DNA from: an uncultured Eubacteriales bacterium
GTDB lineage: Bacteria; Bacillota; Clostridia; Christensenellales; Aristaeellaceae
NCBI GenBank assembly: GCA_900553265.1
Contig: USDD01000014.1
Location: forward strand, 1 to 37,406
Direction of reading: 5' to 3'
Length of the DNA: 37,406 nucleotides
A program made the position numbers and the translations under genes. The first letter of the stretch is position 1; each line of letters starts with the position of its first letter. The notes beneath the pieces are model-generated. The model was not told where the DNA came from. It saw only the letters and a list, made by a program, of their open reading frames with translations, and ran no database searches. Positions 6,589-14,791 of the stretch are shown one piece after another.

Positions 6589-7704
6589 TCACCGCTCCAG
6601 ATCCGCGAGCACGTGGCCGACCGCGTCCCGGGCGGAATAGGGGTTGATCTCCTCGGCCTGACGCTTGCGCATGGCGGCGCAGGCGGCGGGATCGCGCGCC
6701 AGCGCCACGGCCAGCGACGCGGCCTCGCCGGGCGAGCGCGTCTGCACGGACAGGCCGCGGGCGGAGAAGAAATCGGCGTTGCGCTCCTCGCAGCCGGGAA
6801 TGGTGATCCAGTGGACGAGGGGCACGCGCGCGGCGGCGGCCTCGGTGCTGGACAGCCCGCCGGGCTTGGTGATGAGCACGTCGGCGGCGTTCATGTAGAC
6901 GCTGACCTCCCGGGTGAATTCCACCGGGCGGACGCGCGGCTCGCCGCGGTAGCGCTCGGCCAGTTCGGCGCGCAGCTCCTCGTTTCTGCCGGTGAGCACG
7001 CAGGCGAGGAAATCGCTGTCGTCGCCGGCGCGCAGCCCGTCGCAGATTTCGGATACGTTGCCGCAGCCCACGCCGCCGGTCATGATCAGATAGACGCGTT
7101 TCCCCTCGGGCAGATTCAGCCTGCGCCGCGCCTCGTCCTGAGGCAGCGCGTGGGCGAAGCGCTCGGACACGGGAATGCCCGTGGGAATCAGCAGCCGCGC
7201 GTCCATGCCCTTCTCCGCCAGCTCCGCCGCCAGATCGCGATGGGGGATGAAATAGCCGTCCAGCTGTACGTCCGAGAAGAACGGAATGCAGGTGTAGTCC
7301 GTCAGCACGCCGTAGTTGGGCACGTGCACGCCCAGCTTCCGGCGAATGGCTGTCATGGCCTCCATGCCGTAGAGATGGGTGGAGATCACGCCGTCGTAGC
7401 CGCCTTCGCGGATGCAGTCCAGAAGGCGGCTGGCGTAGAGGGAATTGGCGAAATAGACGGGCGAGCCGGGCAGCGCGTCGTCCACGAACTCGCCGGCGCG
7501 ATAGATCAGGCCGAAGGCCTTGGGCATATTGCGGATGATGGAATTGTACAGCTCGCAGACCCGCTTGCGCGTCGCCTCGCCGACGGAGGACAGCGGATCC
7601 ATGATGTCATTGGGCACGCCGCGGGCGTTGAGCGCCTCCTGCACCGCCAGCGCGGCGCTGTGGTGGCCCTCGCCGGTGTTGCAGCTCAGAATCAGCAGCT
7701 TCAT
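6589..7704 (-). CDS. Glycolipid glycosyltransferase, MGDG synthase/UgtP family
   Basis: A 371-residue GT28-type enzyme of the family that transfers a hexose from a UDP-sugar to diacylglycerol, making glycolipid anchors at the inner face of the membrane. The N-terminal MGDG_synth domain has the hallmark SCNTGEGHHSAALAV; the C-terminal nucleotide-sugar domain shows MTGGVGCGN and KPGGLSSTEAAAARVPLV. A hydrophobic segment typical of interfacial binding is present, but no clear transmembrane helix. The start at 7704 has AAGGAGG eight bases upstream; the open frame continues further 5' but crosses the promoter at 7778-7806. Sugar donor and processivity cannot be inferred. Confidence 0.88.
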   Translation of the reverse strand: MKLLILSCNTGEGHHSAALAVQEALNARGVPNDIMDPLSSVGEATRKRVCELYNSIIRNMPKAFGLIYRAGEFVDDALPGSPVYFANSLYASRLLDCIREGGYDGVISTHLYGMEAMTAIRRKLGVHVPNYGVLTDYTCIPFFSDVQLDGYFIPHRDLAAELAEKGMDARLLIPTGIPVSERFAHALPQDEARRRLNLPEGKRVYLIMTGGVGCGNVSEICDGLRAGDDSDFLACVLTGRNEELRAELAERYRGEPRVRPVEFTREVSVYMNAADVLITKPGGLSSTEAAAARVPLVHWITIPGCEERNADFFSARGLSVQTRSPGEAASLAVALARDPAACAAMRKRQAEEINPYSARDAVGHVLADLER

Positions 7705-7777
7705 GGTGGGAATCCTCCTTGGAATGATCGCGTTGTTGTCGCCGAACCGCCTGCGGCGTTCTGGCGTGTCTGATTCC

Positions 7778-7806
7778 ATTATATCAGGCCGCGCGGCGCG
7801 ATTCAA
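7778..7806 (-). promoter_or_regulatory. Promoter of the glycolipid glycosyltransferase gene
   Basis: On the minus strand: TTGAAT (7806-7801), 17-bp spacer, TATAAT (7783-7778), about 75 bases upstream of the gene's start. Confidence 0.7.
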
Positions 7807-7883
7807 GCCCCGTTTTCTCGCGGCAGTTCTTTGGCTTTGTCTGAAATTTGGGCAAAAGGGGGAATTTGCCTTAGAGCGCGCTC

Positions 7884-7912
7884 TTGCGCCGGGGCGTGAA
7901 GTCGGATATAAT
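7884..7912 (+). promoter_or_regulatory. Promoter of the YjdF-like membrane protein gene
   Basis: TTGCGC (7884-7889), 17-bp spacer, TATAAT (7907-7912). It is divergent from the glycosyltransferase promoter. The predicted transcript start near 7919 leaves a short leader. Confidence 0.7.
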
Positions 7913-7948
7913 ACTCTCTGCAAGACAATGGTTAGGAGCGTGGATTTT

Positions 7949-8602
7949 TTGGAGATGGAGCGCAAAGCGCAGAGGCTCAATCGATGGTTCATTCCGCTGT
8001 ACTGCCTGCTGGGCGTCGCGGCGGCGATCTATTACGGCATTCAAAAGGACATGTATCACTGCCCGCTGGCGGTGGGAACGCTGGCGATTCCGCTGCTGAT
8101 CGCGGCGTTTTATCGAATCTTTCGCTTAAAGCCGGTGCATCAGCTGACCTTCGTGGTGCTGCTGTTCACGCTGCTGGGCTATACCCTCGGCTCGGTGTGG
8201 GAGTTCTATCTGCTGATTCCCAACTTCGACAAGGTGGTGCACATGCTCTCGGGCGTGTTCGTCAGCATGCTGGCGCTGACGCTCTACTGCGTGGTCAAGC
8301 CCGAGCATAAGCTGGACGCGCGCAACTGCGCCACGGCGATGCTGTTCGTGTTTTTCGCGTCCATGGCGGTGGCGGGGCTTTGGGAGATCACCGAGTACTT
8401 CGTCAATCTCATCACCGGCCGCGACGTGCAGCGCGTGGCCGCCACGGGCGTGGGCGACACCATGCAGGACATGATCGTCTGCCTGATCGGCACGCTGGCA
8501 TATCTGCCGCTGGTGCGCAGAGCCTGCCACGGCAAGTCCAGCGTCTGGACGGGCATGGCCGAGGCGTTCATCGAAAACAACCCGCAGATCGTGCGGCAGT
8601 GA
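7949..8602 (+). CDS. YjdF-like (DUF2238-type) integral membrane protein
   Basis: About 217 residues with six probable membrane helices. Conserved polar stretches between helices (NFDKVVHMLSGVF, AGLWEITEYFVNLITG, GVGDTMQDMIVCLIGT) resemble the DKxxHFxSG, WEIxE and DTxxD motifs of the DUF2238/YjdF family, of unknown function. The start is uncertain: TTG 7949 sits 10 bases after AGGAG (7934-7938); ATG 7928 lies almost at the predicted transcript start and lacks a site; ATG 7955 is also possible. It is a single-gene unit closed by the terminator at 8608. Confidence 0.72.
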   Translation: MEMERKAQRLNRWFIPLYCLLGVAAAIYYGIQKDMYHCPLAVGTLAIPLLIAAFYRIFRLKPVHQLTFVVLLFTLLGYTLGSVWEFYLLIPNFDKVVHMLSGVFVSMLALTLYCVVKPEHKLDARNCATAMLFVFFASMAVAGLWEITEYFVNLITGRDVQRVAATGVGDTMQDMIVCLIGTLAYLPLVRRACHGKSSVWTGMAEAFIENNPQIVRQ

Positions 8603-8607
8603 AAAGG

Positions 8608-8640
8608 GAAGGAGTCTCCGCGAGGAAGGCTCCTTCTTTT
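8608..8640. terminator. Intrinsic terminator between convergent genes
   Basis: GAAGGAG (8608-8614) pairs with CTCCTTC (8630-8636), with an inner TCC/GGA pairing around a GCGA loop, followed by TTTT (8637-8640). It ends the membrane protein gene and touches the stop codon of the convergent mtnN. Confidence 0.8.
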
Positions 8641-9328
8641 ACGCGTTCAGCTGCCGGAGGAGGGCGAGAGTCACGTCCCGGGACGCTTCCGACGCGGCGC
8701 GGGAGTTAGCCTCGAAGTTCTCCACGCCGCGATGGTCGGCGGTGTCGGAGAGACTGCGGATGGACAGGAAGGGCACGTCGAAGGCGTAGCAGACGTGGGC
8801 GACGCCGGCGGATTCCATGTCCACGCACAGGGGCGAATAGCGCCGGTTGACGTCCGCGCGGCCCTCGGAATCGATGAAGGCCTCGCCGGTGGCCATGCGG
8901 CCCCAGATCACGCGGCGGGCGGGATCGAGCGTCTCCGCCGCGCGATGCGACGCGGCCAGCAGCTTTTCGTCCGCGCGGAAGAACTCGGTCTCCATCCACG
9001 GGTGGAACTGGGTCAGAATGAACGGGGATACGTCGTGATAGACCACCTCCGTGGAGATCACCGTGTCCAGCAGCTCCAGCGACGGAGCCATGCCGCCGGC
9101 GGTTCCGGCGTTCAGCACGAGCTCCGCGCCGAAGCGCTCGATGAGCAGCTGCGCCGCGATGGCTGCGTTGACCTTGCACACGCCGGAAAAGACCGCAACC
9201 ACGTCCGCGCCGCCGATCTTGCCGCAGTGGAAGCGGAGCTTCGCGCGCTCAGTGACTGTATCGCCCTCGATGCAGGGAAGGAACGGAGCGAGCTCCTCAT
9301 CGCTGGCGCAGAGAATTCCGATTTTCAT
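8639..9328 (-). CDS. mtnN: 5'-methylthioadenosine/S-adenosylhomocysteine nucleosidase
   Basis: A 229-residue cytosolic nucleosidase that releases adenine from MTA, S-adenosylhomocysteine and often 5'-deoxyadenosine, clearing by-products of SAM-dependent reactions. The active-site acids can be seen: Glu12 (ASDEELAPF), Glu172 (VDMESAGVAHV) and Asp195 (RSLSDTAD), corresponding to Glu12, Glu174 and Asp197 in E. coli. The purine-binding FSGVCKVNAAIAAQ and NAGTAGGM segments are typical. The start at 9328 follows GGGAGG at good spacing. Monocistronic, divergent from the glycan locus. Confidence 0.93.
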   Translation of the reverse strand: MKIGILCASDEELAPFLPCIEGDTVTERAKLRFHCGKIGGADVVAVFSGVCKVNAAIAAQLLIERFGAELVLNAGTAGGMAPSLELLDTVISTEVVYHDVSPFILTQFHPWMETEFFRADEKLLAASHRAAETLDPARRVIWGRMATGEAFIDSEGRADVNRRYSPLCVDMESAGVAHVCYAFDVPFLSIRSLSDTADHRGVENFEANSRAASEASRDVTLALLRQLNA

Positions 9329-9354
9329 GGATGGTCTACCTCCCTGATTTTTTA

Positions 9355-9560
9355 AGAAGGACTATAGCATACGATTGTTAATTTAAATGAATGAATATGG
9401 TGAAATGCGCTCGACAAAGAAGCGGATAAATCTAAGAAATACCAAATAATCGTTGTAAAGTGAGATTTTCATATTGAAGAATATGTGCTATAGTTAAGCG
9501 GGATAGTTCGCTCTGCGCACAAAATCGCGCGGCGGCTCCCGCGTTTCAGAGCGATGGAAA
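9355..9560. promoter_or_regulatory. AT-rich divergent control region, mtnN / glycan locus
   Basis: About 225 bases without a gene and much richer in A+T than the flanks. TATAGT (9489-9494) is a possible -10 for the GH127 gene with a weak TTTTCA -35 at 9466-9471. Two motifs recur upstream of the ABC operon at 14.7 kb: TATAGCATaCGATTG (9363-9377) and TATAGTTAaGCG (9489-9500). The TGCTATA at 9486-9492 is an inverted copy of TATAGCA. These may be binding sites of the response regulator at 11379. Confidence 0.5.
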
Positions 9561-9575
9561 GGCAGGAAAAAGGAT

Positions 9576-11351
9576 ATGGAGAGCAAGTACAGGCTGCAGC
9601 CGGTGCCGTTCAATCAGGTAAAGATCCTGGGCGGCATGTGGAAGGAGCGCATCGACACTGTGCGCAGGGTAACGACCCGCGCGTGCGCGCGCAAGTGCGA
9701 GGAGACGGGCCGCGTGGACAACTTCCGCAAGGCCTCCGGCCGCATGAAGGGCGAGTTCAAGGGCATTTTCTTTGACGACGCCGACGTTTACAAGACCATC
9801 GAGGCCATCGGCTACGTGCTTCAGGACGAGTGGGACGACGAGCTGAAGGCCATCGCCGACGGCCTGATCGACGAGGTGTGCGCCGCTCAGACGGAGGACG
9901 GCTATCTGTACACCTTCTTCACACTGGGCAATTTGAAGGACCGCTGGACGGATATGGATCACCACGAGGCCTTCTGCGTCGGCCAGATCATCGAGGCCGG
10001 CATCGCCTATCGCGAGGCCACGGGCGACGAGCGGCTGTACAACGCGGCCCTGCGCGCGGTGGATCAGATGATGACGGCGCTGCAGGCCGACGCCCGCGGC
10101 TGGATCAACGGCCACGAGGGCGTGGAGATGGCGCTGGTGCACCTCTATCGCGTGTCCGGCGAAAAGAAGTACCTCGAGTATGCTCAGTGGTTCATCGAGC
10201 AGCGTGGCCACGTGAAGCTGCGCCTGCCCCTTTCCTATTATAAGACCTTCTTTACCGATGAATACTGCCAGAACAACGTGCCGGTGCGCGATCTGACGAA
10301 GGTCACCGGCCACGCGGTGCGCGCCATGTACTACTATTCCGGCGTGGCGGACGTGGCTTCCGTGACCGGCGAGGAGGCGCTGATGACTGCGCTGGAGCGC
10401 GTGTGGAACAACCTGCTCACTGCCAACACCTACATCACCGGCGGCATCGGCCAGTCGTCGTTCAACGAGGGCTTCTCCGGCGATTTCTCGCTGCCCAATC
10501 TGAACGCCTACTGCGAGACCTGCGCGTCCGTGGGCATGGCCTTCTGGAACCAGCGCATGAACCTCTTCCGCGGCGAGTCGAAGTACGCCGACGTGGTGGA
10601 GACGGAGATCATGAACGGCATTCTGTCCGGCCTTTCGCTGAAGGGCGACCATTATTTCTATGAAAATCCCCTCGCGTCCGTGGGCACGCACCATCGCCGC
10701 GACTGGTTCACGGTGCCCTGCTGCCCGACCAATCTGGTGCGCTTCGTGCCGTCCATCGGCGGCTACATCTACGCGCAGGCACCCGGCGAGCTGACCGTCA
10801 ACCAGTACGTCGCCTCGTCCGTCCGCACCGAGGCGGGCGTGGCCGTGCGGATGGAGACCAACTATCCCTGGGACGGCAGGATCATGGTGCGCGTGGAGGA
10901 AGCGCCCGGCGCGCTGCGGCTGAATCTGCGCATGCCCGGCTGGTGCGAGAAGTACGCGCTGCGCGTCAACGGCGCGGACAGCGGTCTTGCGCCCGAGGAG
11001 GGCTACCTGCGCATGGACGTTCGCCCGGGCGACGAGATCGTTCTGGATCTGGACATGCCCGTGAGAAGGGTGTACGCCGATCCCCGCGTGCCCGAGGATC
11101 GCGGCCGTGTGGCGGTGATGCGCGGCCCGGTGGTGTTCTGCGCCGAGGAGGTCGACAATCCGGGCATTCCCACCGAGTATTTCCACGCCGACGCCGCGCT
11201 GGGCAGGGATGAGCCGCTGGAGGCCTACTTCCGGGCGGAGCTGTTCGGCGGCGTGCCGGCCATTCGCGCGGGCAGGCTCGAGCTGATTCCCTATTGCCTG
11301 TGGGACAACCGTGAGGCGGGCGGCATGGCCGTCTGGTTCCGCGAAAGCTGA
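9576..11351 (+). CDS. GH127-type (DUF1680) beta-L-arabinofuranosidase-like hydrolase
   Basis: A 591-residue cytoplasmic enzyme (no signal peptide) of the DUF1680 clan, which uses a zinc-bound cysteine nucleophile on furanosides, chiefly beta-L-arabinofuranosides. The (alpha/alpha)6 barrel runs to about residue 400. Zinc/catalytic residues are in AYCETCASVG (Glu314, Cys316) and PCCPTNLVRF (Cys382, Cys383), the same E-x-C ... CC arrangement as HypBA1. A beta-rich part follows (LRLNLRMPGWCEKYALRVNG, with the usual RGPVVFCAEEVDN). An AAAAAGG site precedes the ATG. It is separated by only 27 bases from the response regulator gene, so the first GH127 gene and the two-component system likely form one transcript. 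The exact sugar is not readable. Confidence 0.87.
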   Translation: MESKYRLQPVPFNQVKILGGMWKERIDTVRRVTTRACARKCEETGRVDNFRKASGRMKGEFKGIFFDDADVYKTIEAIGYVLQDEWDDELKAIADGLIDEVCAAQTEDGYLYTFFTLGNLKDRWTDMDHHEAFCVGQIIEAGIAYREATGDERLYNAALRAVDQMMTALQADARGWINGHEGVEMALVHLYRVSGEKKYLEYAQWFIEQRGHVKLRLPLSYYKTFFTDEYCQNNVPVRDLTKVTGHAVRAMYYYSGVADVASVTGEEALMTALERVWNNLLTANTYITGGIGQSSFNEGFSGDFSLPNLNAYCETCASVGMAFWNQRMNLFRGESKYADVVETEIMNGILSGLSLKGDHYFYENPLASVGTHHRRDWFTVPCCPTNLVRFVPSIGGYIYAQAPGELTVNQYVASSVRTEAGVAVRMETNYPWDGRIMVRVEEAPGALRLNLRMPGWCEKYALRVNGADSGLAPEEGYLRMDVRPGDEIVLDLDMPVRRVYADPRVPEDRGRVAVMRGPVVFCAEEVDNPGIPTEYFHADAALGRDEPLEAYFRAELFGGVPAIRAGRLELIPYCLWDNREAGGMAVWFRES

Positions 11352-11378
11352 CAAGGATGTAGTAAAGGAGCGGGAAGC

Positions 11379-12854
11379 ATGCGAATTCTCATTGCCGACG
11401 ATCTGCCGCTGCAGGTTCGAGAGCTGTCGGACGGCATTCGTTCCGTCTGGCCGGACTGGGAGATCCTCACCGCCGACAATGGCCAGAGCGTCGTGGAGGC
11501 GGTGTCCACCACGTCGGTGGATCTCGTGCTTTCGGATATTCGCATGCCCCGCATGGACGGGTTGGAAATGCTCTCCGTGGTTCGGGAGATTTCGCCCAAG
11601 ACGAAGATCGTGTTCATCACGGCCTATCCGCTGTTTGAATACGCTCAGCAGGCGCTCAAGCTGGGCGCGTCCGACTTTCTGCTCAAGCCGGTGGACATGC
11701 TGGCGCTGTACGACACGCTGTCCCGCCTGACGAGCGAGGGCGAGGAGCCGGCGCTGGGCGAGGAACTCAAAATCTGCCTGACGGAGGACTTCCGCCGCCT
11801 CAGCGCGCCGATGCAGAAGCGCATTCGCGGCTGCCTTACGGAGGGCTGCGTCTGCGCGCTGTCCTTTCCGACTTCGCGCAAGCTGCCGCAGCCGCGCTAT
11901 CTCGCGGCGGAGATCGGAAGCCGGGCTGGCTGCAGCGTGGTGGCGGCGGAGATGCACGCGGGCGCGGAGACGCGGCGCTATGCGCTGGTCTGCTCCGCCG
12001 GCGAGTGGGACAGCCGCACGTTCGTCCGCGAGGTGCGCACCGCGTCCATGCGCTTCGGTTTCCGCTTTGGAACGTCCCAGTGGAGCGCGAAGCTGCCCGA
12101 GAACGGACGCGCGCTGTGGAGGGACGCGCTGCGCGCGGAGCAGCTGGCCTTTTACAATCTGAGCGGCGCTTCGTCCAATCCGGGAGGCGGTGCGCTTTCG
12201 CTCCTGGAGCTGCCGACGGTGCAGAGCCTGCTGACGTGGTTTGGCTCCAACGAGGGCTGGCGCGCGCCGATGGAGCGCCTGCTCGCGTCCATCTGCGACG
12301 CACAGCCGGATGCGGACGATCTGGTGCGCGGCACGATGCAGCTGCTGCGCGGCTGCGGACAGCGGATCGCCGGCGGCGATGAGGAGGACGCGCCGAAGGC
12401 GGCGCAGCTGGGGCACGAGATGCGCTACGTGCTGTTCTTCAGTGAATACCGCGCCTGTCTGGAGCGGGGGCTGACCGAGCTGGAGGCGCTGTACCGGCGC
12501 AGTCTCGAACGGTCGGATCCCGTGGAGATGGCCATCGCCTACGTGCGCCGGCACTACATGGAGCCCATTACGCTGGCGGAGGTGGCGCAGAAGATTCACC
12601 TTTCGCCCAACTATTTTTCCGCGCTGTTTCGCCGAAAGACGTCCCTTCGATTCATGGAATACGTGCTTCAGGTGCGCATGGAGAAGGCGTCGGAGATGCT
12701 GGCGAACACTCAGATGCACATTTACGAAATTGCGGCGGCCTGCGGCTATGAAAACGTGGGCTATTTCATCCGTGTCTATCAGAAGACCCACGGGGTGACT
12801 CCGGCCAGCTTCCGGCGCTGCTTTTCCCGGGGCGGATCCGGGAGGGAGGAATGA
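11379..12854 (+). CDS. YesN-type response regulator, CheY receiver plus AraC DNA-binding domain
   Basis: A 491-residue transcription regulator. The receiver domain (1-120) has the acidic pair in IADDLP, phospho-acceptor Asp53 (LSDIRMPRMDG), Thr81 (FITAY) and Lys103 (LLKPVD). A linker of about 270 residues without clear motifs follows. The C-terminal 100 residues carry two AraC helix-turn-helix motifs (ITLAEVAQKIHLSPNYFSAL, then IYEIAAACGYENVGYFIRVY). The last bases overlap the sensor kinase start (ATGA), coupling the pair. It most likely activates the adjacent sugar uptake and GH127 genes when the partner kinase senses an extracellular sugar or a loaded binding protein. Confidence 0.93.
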   Translation: MRILIADDLPLQVRELSDGIRSVWPDWEILTADNGQSVVEAVSTTSVDLVLSDIRMPRMDGLEMLSVVREISPKTKIVFITAYPLFEYAQQALKLGASDFLLKPVDMLALYDTLSRLTSEGEEPALGEELKICLTEDFRRLSAPMQKRIRGCLTEGCVCALSFPTSRKLPQPRYLAAEIGSRAGCSVVAAEMHAGAETRRYALVCSAGEWDSRTFVREVRTASMRFGFRFGTSQWSAKLPENGRALWRDALRAEQLAFYNLSGASSNPGGGALSLLELPTVQSLLTWFGSNEGWRAPMERLLASICDAQPDADDLVRGTMQLLRGCGQRIAGGDEEDAPKAAQLGHEMRYVLFFSEYRACLERGLTELEALYRRSLERSDPVEMAIAYVRRHYMEPITLAEVAQKIHLSPNYFSALFRRKTSLRFMEYVLQVRMEKASEMLANTQMHIYEIAAACGYENVGYFIRVYQKTHGVTPASFRRCFSRGGSGREE

Positions 12855-14710
12855 CCATGAGGCGCAGAAAGGGCGAGGGCCGCGCGCCGCAGCTGAAGTT
12901 CACTACGCAGATCACGGCGTATCTGCTGTCGGGCTTTGTGCTGCTGGCGCTGATCTTCAGCATGCTGTATTATGTGGACGCGCGGCGCACCACCGAGAAC
13001 GCCGCCATCCGGGACATCGAGCATTCGCTGGAGCGCACCCGCAGCGACATGGAGAGCCTGATTTCCCTGACCCAGAGCGTCATGAGCAATCTAATGGCCG
13101 ACGGAAGCCTCTACGACGCGCTGACCGATTACGAGCCCGGCGTGGACAGCTATGCCCGGGTCAAACGAACTGTTCAGCCGCTGCTGTACGATCACATTCG
13201 AAATATTGAAAAGCTGTGCGCCATTCAGCTGCTGAACGACGATTACGTCTTTTATTCCGACAATATCACCTATACCTCCTTTCGCGATGTGAGCGTCTCC
13301 CAGATCTATCGCCGGGCGAGAGAGACGAAGTCGACCTTCTGGACGACCGTCTATGATTTCACCCGCGAATACGGCCACGTGCGGCTGGAGGACAAGTCGC
13401 TGCCCATCGCGAACCGAAATCTCGTCAGCTATGTGGGCAAGCTGAACGCCTTCAAGGTGCACTCCGGCGTGCTGGAGATGTGGCCGACCGGCCGACCGAA
13501 GCCCGTGGCGGTCATCAGCATCGACGAGACGACGCTGCGCGGTATTCTCGAAAACACTTTGGGCCAGTACACCGCGTCCTGCTTCCTGCTGGATTCGAAC
13601 GGCATGTACCTTTCCCACAGCGATTCCGGGCAGCTGTATCAGTTTCTGGATGCCGGAGCATTCGAACGCCTGAACGAGGCGGCGCAGCAGGGCTATCTGC
13701 GGCTGAATCTGGCGGGGCAGGAGAGCCTTCTGCATTACGCACGGCTGTCCAACGGCTGGACGCTGGCGGCGGTCACGCCCCGGGCGGCCATTTCCGCGGG
13801 CATACTGAGCACCATTATCAACGCGCTGCTGGTGATTCTGATCTGCGCGCTGGCGCTGAGCGCGGTGCTGGCGCTGATCGTGTCCCATCAGCTCTCCCGG
13901 CCCATCAATCAGCTCCTGCAGGCCATCCGCATCACCGGGCAGGGCAACTTCGGCGCGAATCTGCCCGACGCGGGCAACGAGTTCGACGTGCTGCACACGG
14001 CGTTTAACCAGATGGTGCAGCGCATCGACGTGCTGATCCGCGAAAACTACGAAACCACGCTGCGGGAGCGGGAGAACGAAATGCGCATTCTGCGCTATCA
14101 GACCAAGCCGCACTTTCTATATAATGCGCTGCTGATTATCCGCTCCACGGCCATGCGCAGCGGCGACGCGGAGACGGCGGCCATGGTGCAGAATCTGTCG
14201 AACATTCTGCGCTACGTGCTGCGCGACGACCAGAACTTCACCACCGTGCGCGACGAGATCAACAACGTGTTGGACTATTTCGAGATCGTGCGCGCGGGCT
14301 ATGAGAACGCCTTCGAGCTGGAGGTGGACGTGGATCCCGCCATGCTCAACGCCGTGATCTGCAAGCTCACGCTCCAGCCGCTGGTGGAAAACTGCGTGGA
14401 GCACGGCTTCGACAATCCCTCTGAGGGCGGGCGCATCCGGCTGACGGGGCGAATCGTCGATGGAAGGGTGTCGCTGGTGGTCTGGGACGACGGCAAGCCC
14501 TGGCCGGAGAACTTCAGCGTGTCCGACGAGGAGTGTCCGTCCGAATCCATCGGCATGGCCAACGTCCGGCGGCGGATGGCGCTGACCTTCGGCGACGCGT
14601 GCGCGTTTCACATTTTTACGCCCGAGGAGGGCGGCGCTGCGGTGGAATTAACATTCCCTTACAGATTCGGCGTGGATTTTGAAGATAAAAGGAGAGAAAT
14701 ATATAGTTAG
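12851..14710 (+). CDS. YesM-type sensor histidine kinase
   Basis: A 619-residue membrane kinase paired with the response regulator upstream. It has a short basic N-terminus, transmembrane helix 1 (about 21-41, YLLSGFVLLALIFSMLYY), an extracellular dCache-like sensor region (about 45-305), helix 2 (about 315-340, TIINALLVILICALALSAV), a HAMP linker (HQLSRPINQLLQAI), and the His_kinase domain with phospho-accepting His421 in TKPHFLYNALLII. The ATPase part shows the N box LTLQPLVENCVEHGF and the G box VWDDGKPW. Usual length for the family. The start overlaps the regulator's stop by 4 bases and has GGGAGGAGG-like pairing upstream. It likely reports extracellular sugar. Confidence 0.93.
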   Translation: MTMRRRKGEGRAPQLKFTTQITAYLLSGFVLLALIFSMLYYVDARRTTENAAIRDIEHSLERTRSDMESLISLTQSVMSNLMADGSLYDALTDYEPGVDSYARVKRTVQPLLYDHIRNIEKLCAIQLLNDDYVFYSDNITYTSFRDVSVSQIYRRARETKSTFWTTVYDFTREYGHVRLEDKSLPIANRNLVSYVGKLNAFKVHSGVLEMWPTGRPKPVAVISIDETTLRGILENTLGQYTASCFLLDSNGMYLSHSDSGQLYQFLDAGAFERLNEAAQQGYLRLNLAGQESLLHYARLSNGWTLAAVTPRAAISAGILSTIINALLVILICALALSAVLALIVSHQLSRPINQLLQAIRITGQGNFGANLPDAGNEFDVLHTAFNQMVQRIDVLIRENYETTLRERENEMRILRYQTKPHFLYNALLIIRSTAMRSGDAETAAMVQNLSNILRYVLRDDQNFTTVRDEINNVLDYFEIVRAGYENAFELEVDVDPAMLNAVICKLTLQPLVENCVEHGFDNPSEGGRIRLTGRIVDGRVSLVVWDDGKPWPENFSVSDEECPSESIGMANVRRRMALTFGDACAFHIFTPEEGGAAVELTFPYRFGVDFEDKRREIYS

Positions 14711-14754
14711 CGTAGAAATATAGCATTGCGATTGCACAGAACGCTGAATATAAT
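14702..14754 (+). promoter_or_regulatory. Promoter and possible operators of the sugar ABC operon
   Basis: TTGCGA (14726-14731), 17-bp spacer, TATAAT (14749-14754). Two related elements lie over and upstream of the -35: TATAGTTAGCG (14702-14712) and TATAGCATtgCGATTG (14719-14734), 17 bases apart in direct orientation. Both recur before the GH127 gene at 9.4 kb. The direct-repeat layout next to a -35 suits an AraC-type activator. The promoter makes the transporter genes separable from the kinase gene just upstream. Confidence 0.65.
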
Positions 14755-14791
14755 ATTTATGTAGGGATAAAACTTGAAAGGAGAGATTTCG

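Noticed and set aside
5737..7773. 678-codon plus-strand frame spanning the DUF554 gene and the antisense of the glycosyltransferase
   Set aside because: It reads across a strong terminator and two real genes, and its translation is an Arg/Gly/Ala/His-rich shadow.
11352..11378. Separate promoter for the response regulator gene
   Set aside because: The gap is only 27 bases and contains just a ribosome binding site, so co-transcription with the GH127 gene is the simpler reading.
9546..12791. 1081-codon open frame on the minus strand
   Set aside because: Antisense to the GH127 and response regulator genes, with the same His/Arg/Ala-rich composition as other shadow frames and no recognisable domain.
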